A DNA stretch of 19,548 bases from CAIZIN01 sp964483025 (lineage in GTDB: Bacteria > Patescibacteriota > Minisyncoccia > Phycocordibacterales > CAIZIN01): the NCBI GenBank assembly GCA_964483025.1, contig CAYZZT010000011.1, positions 1 to 19,548 on the forward strand. Direction: 5' to 3'. Within the stretch, counting starts at the first letter, position 1. Each line of letters opens with the position of its first letter. This document shows positions 14,454 to 19,548 of this stretch, in pieces. The position numbers were made by a program, and so were the translations under genes. Under the pieces are notes generated by a model that saw nothing but the letters and a program-made list of their open reading frames with translations, made no database searches and was not told the origin of the DNA.

Positions 14454-15189
14454 AATTTTTATTCATGAAGAAAGCATCTAATTGTATAATTCTATTTGTA
14501 TTTATGTCTCGCCACGTATATCCAAAATCAATTAGGATAAAATTATTTTCTTCTAAAAAATTAATAATTTCTGATAATTTAGGTTGTTCAGAGTAAAATT
14601 CTCTAAAAGAAAGTTCGATGATTATGTACTTAATATTTTTTATAATTTTTTCAGCACCTCTCAAAACAAATAATTCATAACCCTGGACATCTATTTTAAT
14701 AGTGTCAGGAAATTGTAATTTATCAACTAAAAATATATCATCAAGTTTCTTGATTGCAATCGTTTCGTTACTTTTTGAAAGACTGTTTGGGAAAAATGTA
14801 TTTTGATCCTTAGCGTCTAAGATTGAAGCTGATGCCGTCCCACCCTTGATTTCAGTAGTTGTATTTTTATCACCTAATGCAAAGTTGTAAATTATTTTGT
14901 TGATGTTCGGTAAAAAATTTTCTTCTTCTAGTATCTTGCAGTATTTTTTTTGGGGTTCAAAAAAAACAACGGTTTTAATATCTCGATTAAGTTTACACAT
15001 AACACGGCTCCATTCTCCCGAATTTGCTCCTATATCATACATGGTTATCGGCTTGTGATATTTTAAGAATTTCGTAATTGTTATATAACAATCACTTAAT
15101 TCTATAAGTTTTCTATTTTTAAAACCAATCTCTAATATTTCAGTTAAATATATTATTATTCTATTTATTTTATTTAATATCCTCTTCAT
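14443..15189 (-). CDS. FkbM family SAM-dependent methyltransferase (first of two)
   Basis: A 248-residue protein. SAM motif I is MYDIGANSGEW (50-60), FFEPQ (76-80) carries the ribose-binding acidic residue, and IKIDVQGYE (164-172) followed by IIIELSF (189-195) is the FkbM signature. About 45 basic N-terminal residues precede the domain. The likely role is methylation of a hydroxyl on the glycan. It starts one base after the flippase stop and overlaps the next transferase by 11 bases, so it is firmly within the operon. Confidence 0.87.
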   Translation of the reverse strand: MKRILNKINRIIIYLTEILEIGFKNRKLIELSDCYITITKFLKYHKPITMYDIGANSGEWSRVMCKLNRDIKTVVFFEPQKKYCKILEEENFLPNINKIIYNFALGDKNTTTEIKGGTASASILDAKDQNTFFPNSLSKSNETIAIKKLDDIFLVDKLQFPDTIKIDVQGYELFVLRGAEKIIKNIKYIIIELSFREFYSEQPKLSEIINFLEENNFILIDFGYTWRDINTNRIIQLDAFFMNKNYEK

Positions 15190-15190
15190 T

Positions 15191-16498
15191 TTATTTTCGG
15201 TTAATTATTGCTTTAAAGATTAAAAAACCTTGATTTCTAGATTCTTTAAAGAAAAAGATTCCTATTAAAGCTAAGTTATATGATATTAATGTTGATAGTG
15301 CTGCTCCAATAATTCCAAATTTTGGTATGAATATTATGTTTAATATAATATTCATTATTGCCCCAAGGACTGTGTTAAAAAAAGATATTTTATTAAGGTT
15401 GCTTGATAGTAAATATTGCCCAACTGCAATACCTAAGAAAATACCTAAACCTGACCACGTGTAAATTTGTAGTACAATAATGGCATCCAAGTAGTTTGTA
15501 CCGAATAGGATTTTTACTAGAGGATAGGCTATGATTGTGGTAATAGATGCAATCGCGAATGAAAACCAAAACATTAAAAAATATAATTTTTTAAGCCTGT
15601 TTTCATAAAGTCTTTTGTCGATGGTCAAGGAGTTTACTATTGATGGGAATAATGATGTGCAGATTAATGTAGGAATAAAATACCAAACTTCAGAAAGTTT
15701 AACGGCAATAGCGTAAATACCAGATTGTTCATTTCCGAGCATGTTTTTTATCATAACCTGATCTATTCCCATATGAATTGATATGGCGATAGAAGATAGC
15801 ATTAACGGCCACGAATACATGATAAGATATTTTGCAATATTTTTATTGAACTTCCAGTCTCTTATGTGGTTACCAAATTTTCGATAATTGAACAAAAGAA
15901 TTCCACCATATATTGATGCTTCTACTATATATATGAGTGTAAGCCAGAAAATACCTTTGTTTAGGAAAATAACTGAAAGTTTTAAAAGTGCGGATATTAT
16001 ATTTGATGTGATTTGGGCTGTGACAACTTTTTTGGAAAGGACTTGTGATTGAAAGTAAATTTCGACTATGTTGAATGCTTGAGGAATGAAATTAAGAGAG
16101 AAAATCCAGATTAAACCAAGGGTAAAGATATCTCTAGTTGTGAAAAGGGAAATAATAAAAACGCTAGCAATAGCAAGTAAGCTACCGATAATTTTTATAT
16201 AAAACCCTGTTCCGATTAATTCATCTTTTTTGCTATGGTCTTTTATTATTTCCCGGCTCACAATTCCATCAATCCCAAATGAAGCAAGGAAACCAAATAG
16301 GCCAACGAAGCTTGTAACATAGCTGAGAAGTCCATAATTTGAGGGGCCTAGGTATCTGGCAATATATATACCAACAAAAAATGAGATTCCTAAAGAAAAA
16401 AACCTTCCACCAAACATCCACCCCGTATTCTTTAGGTATTTTTGAAATCCTGCGTGTTGCCATTTTTCTTTTATATATGATAGGGAAAGGGTGGGCAT
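15191..16498 (-). CDS. Polysaccharide flippase, Wzx/MATE-like (MVF superfamily)
   Basis: A 435-residue polytopic membrane protein with about 12 hydrophobic segments. The N-terminal GRFFSLGISFFVGIYIARYL (31-50) followed by GPSNYGLLSY is the usual opening of the polysaccharide biosynthesis (RfbX/Wzx) family. Such proteins flip undecaprenyl-diphosphate-linked oligosaccharides to the outer face of the membrane. It is the first gene of the - strand cluster, preceded by an extended -10 element about 22 bp upstream, with no Shine-Dalgarno sequence. The specific name wzx is avoided because these proteins are too variable to name by substrate. The length is slightly short for the family but both ends look complete. 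Confidence 0.88.
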   Translation of the reverse strand: MPTLSLSYIKEKWQHAGFQKYLKNTGWMFGGRFFSLGISFFVGIYIARYLGPSNYGLLSYVTSFVGLFGFLASFGIDGIVSREIIKDHSKKDELIGTGFYIKIIGSLLAIASVFIISLFTTRDIFTLGLIWIFSLNFIPQAFNIVEIYFQSQVLSKKVVTAQITSNIISALLKLSVIFLNKGIFWLTLIYIVEASIYGGILLFNYRKFGNHIRDWKFNKNIAKYLIMYSWPLMLSSIAISIHMGIDQVMIKNMLGNEQSGIYAIAVKLSEVWYFIPTLICTSLFPSIVNSLTIDKRLYENRLKKLYFLMFWFSFAIASITTIIAYPLVKILFGTNYLDAIIVLQIYTWSGLGIFLGIAVGQYLLSSNLNKISFFNTVLGAIMNIILNIIFIPKFGIIGAALSTLISYNLALIGIFFFKESRNQGFLIFKAIINRK

Positions 16499-16519
16499 AA
16501 TTTTGGTTAAGTAGGGTTT

Positions 16520-16528
16520 ATTGTAGCA
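16520..16528 (-). promoter_or_regulatory. Extended -10 promoter element for the glycan cluster
   Basis: On the - strand, TGC followed by TACAAT (16525-16520) sits 21 bp upstream of the flippase ATG, predicting a leader of about 15 nt. No good -35 is visible at 16-18 bp spacing. Confidence 0.5.
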
Positions 16529-16676
16529 TAAAGCTAGTGGGTAGTCTGTAGCCTGCCCTCCTAAGTTTTTACCATATTAATTTTAAGTCGTTTTGGTTTG
16601 TGGGTGTGTGAAGTATTGGTAAAAATTTTGGAGGATAAATAGTGAGTAGAAAATACAAGACATAAATCGGCAAATG
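16529..16676. other. A+T-rich intergenic stretch without recognised features
   Basis: This is the left part of the roughly 700-bp gap between the divergent flippase and ligase genes. An 84-codon ORF on the - strand crosses it but shows no family resemblance and runs through the inverted repeats beyond it, so I do not call it. Apart from the flippase promoter at its edge I see nothing here. Confidence 0.5.
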
Positions 16677-16704
16677 TTGATATTTTGATTTGTTGTGGTA
16701 GATT
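16677..16704 (+). promoter_or_regulatory. Putative promoter of the candidate ncRNA
   Basis: TTGATA (16677-16682) and TAGATT (16699-16704) are 16 bp apart. The predicted start near 16711 falls just before a run of stable hairpins that ends in an intrinsic terminator. Moderate match to consensus. Confidence 0.35.
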
Positions 16705-16710
16705 GATGGA

Positions 16711-16960
16711 GTGAAGGAGCGGGTGCTCCTCAAACAACCACCTGTCCGTCAACATCGGGACATGGGACACGGACAGGTGGCAATTAAATGGTGTGGGTAC
16801 AAGATAACGAGTCATTTGATTTTCGAGATTTCAGATTAGTGTTCATGACATTTACACGAGGATGGCTTCGCGATAAAATCTCTTCATTCGCTTGTGCCCA
16901 CACCACCAGTTCTTTTTGTTTCTTACTTCACAGCCGCAAAATTTGTGGCTGTTTTTGTTT
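16711..16960 (+). ncRNA. Candidate structured non-coding RNA, unidentified
   Basis: Four consecutive helices occur in 250 bp: AGGAGC-gggt-GCTCCT (16715-16730); CCACCTGTCCGT (16738-16749) with ACGGACAGGTGG (16769-16780), a perfect 12-bp stem; GGTGTGGGTACAAG (16790-16803) with CTTGTGCCCACACC (16891-16904), 14 bp with one wobble, enclosing GAGATTT/AAATCTC (16825-16831, 16876-16882) and a GTGT/ACAC hairpin; and an intrinsic terminator (16930-16960). I looked for the conserved words of RNase P RNA, tmRNA and SRP RNA and did not find them. It could be a regulatory RNA, a leader, or a cluster of palindromic DNA repeats. The strand is inferred from the terminator. Confidence 0.45.
16930..16960 (+). 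terminator. Intrinsic terminator of the candidate ncRNA
   Basis: A 10-bp stem, ACAGCCGCAA (16930-16939) with TTGTGGCTGT (16943-16952, one wobble), has a 3-nt loop and is followed by TTTTGTTT. A canonical rho-independent shape with no upstream coding gene on this strand. Confidence 0.7.
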
Positions 16961-17050
16961 CCCGGTAGTAGATTTTGGGCTTGATAACAGAAGAGCTGTT
17001 ATCGTGCAAAAATGTTACACATTTTTGTGAGCCCAAAATTCACTACCGGG
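16961..17050. repeat. 90-bp three-way-junction inverted repeat
   Basis: A 21-nt outer stem (16961-16981 with 17030-17050; one mismatch, one G-T wobble) begins CCCGGTAGT and ends ACTACCGGG. It encloses two perfect 8-bp hairpins: GATAACAG-aagag-CTGTTATC (16983-17003) and CAAAAATG-ttaca-CATTTTTG (17007-17027). Nearly every base is paired. It starts directly after the terminator T-run. It could be a non-autonomous palindromic element, a cruciform-forming site, or a structured RNA module. Confidence 0.75.
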
Positions 17051-17053
17051 TTT

Positions 17054-17130
17054 GCCCTACTAGGTTTTTAGCTATCCGCATTTTCTGGAATTTTTTTGAA
17101 AAAATTCCAATAGCAAAAAACTTGGAGGGT
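17054..17130. repeat. Long imperfect hairpin
   Basis: The apex is a perfect 10-bp stem, GGAATTTTTT-tg-AAAAAATTCC (17087-17108). Lower down, the GCCCTACTAGG side with its following T-run and AGCTAT (from 17054) pairs imperfectly with ATAGC, A-run, CTTGGAGGGT (from 17110). It lies 3 bp after the three-way-junction element. No coding potential. Confidence 0.55.
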
Positions 17131-17139
17131 TGTAATCTA

Positions 17140-17171
17140 TTCTTAATTCTTAATTCCTAATTCTTAATTCT
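17140..17171. repeat. Short tandem repeat, TTAATTC units
   Basis: About four TTAATTC(T/C) units lie in tandem just upstream of the ligase gene, with one unit varied to CTAATTC. There are no spacers, so it is not a CRISPR. It forms an A+T-rich tract near the promoter region of the ligase. Confidence 0.6.
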
Positions 17172-17206
17172 TTCCCCACATCTCTACTTATGTTATGCTA
17201 TCTGCT

Positions 17207-19417
17207 ATGGATACATTTAAAAATATTTTGAAGTGGGGGATGTGGGGTTGTATTTTTGCAATACCTTTTGTTCCTCTTTATGTAGCGAACACAATGTTCT
17301 TCCCTTATATTTCTGGAAAGAACTTTCTTTTTAGAGTTTTGGTAGAAATTGCTTTTGGGCTTTGGGTCGCTTTAGCAATTGTTGATAAACAATACAGGCC
17401 GAAGCGTTCATGGCTTCTCGCTTCATTTTTTATTTTCACAGCTGTCATAGCTCTCGCTGATTTTCTTGGTGTAAACTCATTAAAAAGCATTTGGAGTAAT
17501 TATGAAAGAATGGAAGGTTTGGTTACAATTCTTCATTTGTTGGCCTTCTTTACGGTCCTTTGTTCCGCACTTTCAGAAAAAATGTGGAGATATCTCACAT
17601 GGACTTCTTTTGGCGCAGCTTCCATTGTTGGCTTTATAGCTTTAGGGCAAATTGGAAAAGCTGGAGGAAGAATAGATGCAACTTTAGGCAACTCAACATA
17701 TCTTGGTGGATATATGCTTGTACATATATTTCTCGTTCTTTATTTTATACTTCGAAGAATTCATCTCGGAACTAAATTAATAGAAGAGAAAAGTACTGTT
17801 TTTTGCTATTCAATTCTTGCCTTTTTCTTTGCAATAGTGATGTATTTCACAGGCACTCGAGGTTCACTTCTTGGGTTTCTCGGTGGAATAGTTGTTGTTG
17901 CTATTATTTTGGCAATTTTTGAAAAAAGTCATAAAAGCTTAAGAAATATTTCTATTGGGATTTTAGTTTCAGCAATTCTTTTAGTTTCTTTTCTAGCTTC
18001 TGTGCGGGGTACAGAGTTTGCCAAAAGTCGTCCACTCATTGACCGTTTTTCCGCAATTGCAACCCTTGATTTGAAAGCTTATGCAGAAAGTGCCGGTTTT
18101 GCTCGATTTACTTTATGGAATATGGCATGGCAGGGAGTAAAGGAAAGGCCGCTCCTTGGATGGGGTCAAGACAACTTCCCATATGTTTTTGCAAAATATT
18201 ATAATCCAAAAATGTATGCTCAGGAACAGTGGTTTGACCGAACCCACAATGTATTTTTTGACTGGCTTATCGCAGGAGGTTTCCTTGGCTTAATTTCTTA
18301 TCTAGCGATTTTTGGATTAGCTTTGTGGCTTCTTTGGAAAAGAAAAGAATTCGAAGTTTGGGAGAAGGCAGTATTCTCAGGTTTGATAACAGCATACTTC
18401 GTTCACAACTTCTTTGTGTTCGACAACCTCACTAGTTATATTTTGATTGCAATCGTGCTTTCATATATACATATAAAGAGCGCAAAAGAAATTCCATTTT
18501 TTGCGGAAGGGAAAATGGATATGGAAAAACTTACTGCTTATTCTTATCTTCCGCTTGTTTTAATTCCTATTATGCTTTGGACTGTAAATATGAGTGGGTT
18601 TAATGCAAACAAAGTTTTGCTTTCAACCCTTATGAATGCTCAGAACCCAAAAGCAACTTCAGATTCTGTGATGGACGGTTTTAAAACAGCCTTATCATAT
18701 AATTCTTTTGGTAATAAAGAAGCACGTGAACAAATATTGAGTACCGCCCCTCATTTTATGACAGCGAATGTTCCTCAGGAGAAAAGGGTCGAGTGGTATA
18801 ACTTTGCTGTATCTGAATCACAGAAACAATTTGCACAAGACAATGATCCTCGAACGCTTATTATACTTGGAGGTTTCTTCGCTTCATTAGGGGATTATAA
18901 TAATGCAATATCAACATTTGAGGATGCAAATAAACTTTTCCCGAATAAACCCACGATGATGGTTACACTGGCTCGAATATATTCTGCAAATAAAAATGAT
19001 GTTAAAGCGAAGGAGATATTAAATAGTGTTATTGAGATGGTGCCAGAATTTGGCGATGCGAAAGTGGTTTTGGCTGAGATTCTTGTTAAGGAAGGAGATT
19101 TGAAATCAGCAAAAGAATTATTAATTCAAAATGCAACATCAACCTATCCTTCTGTGAGTGAAAATATTATGACTGCATTTGCAAATAACGGTGATTGGAA
19201 TTTTGTGGCTGATATGTTTAAGGTGAGAATATTGACTATGGGAAGTAACTTAACATATGAAAATAATGCTTCTCTTGTGGTGGCCTATATGAAAGCGGGG
19301 AGAAAAGATGAAGCGCTTGCAGAGCTTGAAACAATAAAAGGGCGCTTTCCTGATAAAGCAACAACTACGGATGTACAGATTCAGACACTAAAATCTGGCG
19401 GAGATTTCACACGCTAA
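17207..19417 (+). CDS. O-antigen ligase/Wzy-type polymerase family protein with C-terminal TPR domain
   Basis: A 736-residue protein from the chosen start. About 11-12 membrane segments fill residues 10-460. NYERMEGL (98-105), GNSTYLGGYM (161-170), FTGTRGSLLGF (214-224) and the large periplasmic-loop motif WFDRTHNVFFDWLIAGG (342-358) are hallmarks of the Wzy_C/WaaL family; Arg and His of this motif are functionally important in that family. The last 180 residues are helical TPR-like repeats facing outward. It would join or polymerise undecaprenyl-linked glycan at the cell surface, matching the divergent flippase and transferase cluster. In an organism without outer-membrane LPS the acceptor may be S-layer protein or a membrane lipid. 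An ATG 12 bases upstream is also in frame; 17207 is preferred because the earlier one lies inside the -10-like TATGTTATGCTATCT. Confidence 0.87.
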   Translation: MDTFKNILKWGMWGCIFAIPFVPLYVANTMFFPYISGKNFLFRVLVEIAFGLWVALAIVDKQYRPKRSWLLASFFIFTAVIALADFLGVNSLKSIWSNYERMEGLVTILHLLAFFTVLCSALSEKMWRYLTWTSFGAASIVGFIALGQIGKAGGRIDATLGNSTYLGGYMLVHIFLVLYFILRRIHLGTKLIEEKSTVFCYSILAFFFAIVMYFTGTRGSLLGFLGGIVVVAIILAIFEKSHKSLRNISIGILVSAILLVSFLASVRGTEFAKSRPLIDRFSAIATLDLKAYAESAGFARFTLWNMAWQGVKERPLLGWGQDNFPYVFAKYYNPKMYAQEQWFDRTHNVFFDWLIAGGFLGLISYLAIFGLALWLLWKRKEFEVWEKAVFSGLITAYFVHNFFVFDNLTSYILIAIVLSYIHIKSAKEIPFFAEGKMDMEKLTAYSYLPLVLIPIMLWTVNMSGFNANKVLLSTLMNAQNPKATSDSVMDGFKTALSYNSFGNKEAREQILSTAPHFMTANVPQEKRVEWYNFAVSESQKQFAQDNDPRTLIILGGFFASLGDYNNAISTFEDANKLFPNKPTMMVTLARIYSANKNDVKAKEILNSVIEMVPEFGDAKVVLAEILVKEGDLKSAKELLIQNATSTYPSVSENIMTAFANNGDWNFVADMFKVRILTMGSNLTYENNASLVVAYMKAGRKDEALAELETIKGRFPDKATTTDVQIQTLKSGGDFTR

Positions 19418-19431
19418 AAAATTCAATATTC

Positions 19432-19548
19432 TGTCATTTCGGGCTTGGTCCACAAGTATTTTTCTGCTGAAAAATCTTCTGGCCACACCTCTACCACAAG
19501 GGCACTTCTTGTATTCCTAATTCGCTCCGCTCATAAGGAAACAAAGTC
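19432..19548. repeat. Partial structured palindromic repeat, copy R3 (inverted orientation)
   Basis: The ATTTTTC-tgct-GAAAAAT hairpin (19458-19475) is the exact reverse complement of hairpin 3 in the copy inside murD, with AAG/CTT replacing the GAG/CTC extension. It begins TGTCATTTC (19432-19440), the family end. A second small hairpin, ACAAG/CTTGT (about 19496-19515), follows. The window ends before its far boundary. It directly follows the ligase stop codon and may act as a transcription end. Confidence 0.6.

Noticed and set aside
16561..16815. 84-codon ORF on the - strand
   Set aside because: It reads through perfect inverted repeats, has no recognisable family and no good promoter; better explained as chance.
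16788..17030. 80-codon ORF on the + strand
   Set aside because: It runs through the long stem, the terminator hairpin and the three-way-junction element; structure explains this DNA better than coding.
17140..17171. Possible CRISPR from regular TTAATTC repeats
   Set aside because: Units are 7 bp in direct tandem with no spacers and no cas genes nearby.

Overview
The window looks like part of a genome from the candidate phyla radiation (Patescibacteria, most like Parcubacteria). The evidence is the low G+C content, compact gene packing with start/stop overlaps, the near absence of Shine-Dalgarno sequences, a DUF4015-type membrane-anchored hydrolase-like protein, an orphan type IV secretion-like ATPase, an AAA/DUF4143 ATPase, and a divergent MurD. 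This placement comes from gene content only. No rRNA or tRNA was seen. TGA is used as a stop (the ATGA overlap at 8186-8189), which fits the standard bacterial code.

Region 1 (1-7420, + strand) holds mostly housekeeping-type genes: a two-helix membrane protein and a DUF4015 putative glycosyl hydrolase in one operon, a VirD4/TraG-like ATPase with an Asn/Gly-rich tail, murD, and an AAA/DUF4143 ATPase. Palindromic repeats lie between these genes. murD is the most unusual locus. Its C-terminal domain carries an in-frame copy of a structured repeat whose sister copy lies just upstream of the gene. Its last 127 bp are duplicated on the far side of the DUF4143 ATPase gene, so that gene sits between two diverged murD 3' ends. 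The ATPase has its own promoter, overlapped by ATTACAGTA inverted repeats. A bidirectional terminator at 7383-7420 closes the region.

Region 2 (7428-16498, - strand) is a nine-gene surface-polysaccharide or glycan cluster. In transcription order it encodes a Wzx-type flippase, an FkbM methyltransferase, a GT-B glycosyltransferase, an extended-SDR sugar epimerase of the CDP-paratose 2-epimerase type, a GT2-like nucleotide-sugar transferase, a second FkbM methyltransferase, a GT4 glycosyltransferase and two GT2 glycosyltransferases. Many junctions overlap or nearly touch. There is a likely promoter before the flippase and an internal one before the gene at 11999.

Region 3 (16499-17206) is about 700 bp with no credible gene but several strong inverted repeats. 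It contains a candidate non-coding RNA ending in an intrinsic terminator, a 90-bp element that folds as a three-way junction, and a further long hairpin.

Region 4 (17207-19417, + strand) encodes an O-antigen ligase/Wzy-type polymerase with C-terminal TPRs, divergent from the glycan cluster and probably serving the same pathway. The flippase would move lipid-linked glycan outward, the glycosyltransferases, methyltransferases and epimerase would build and decorate it, and the ligase/polymerase would polymerise it or attach it. No initiating phosphoglycosyl transferase is in the window. The right edge holds another repeat copy in inverted orientation.
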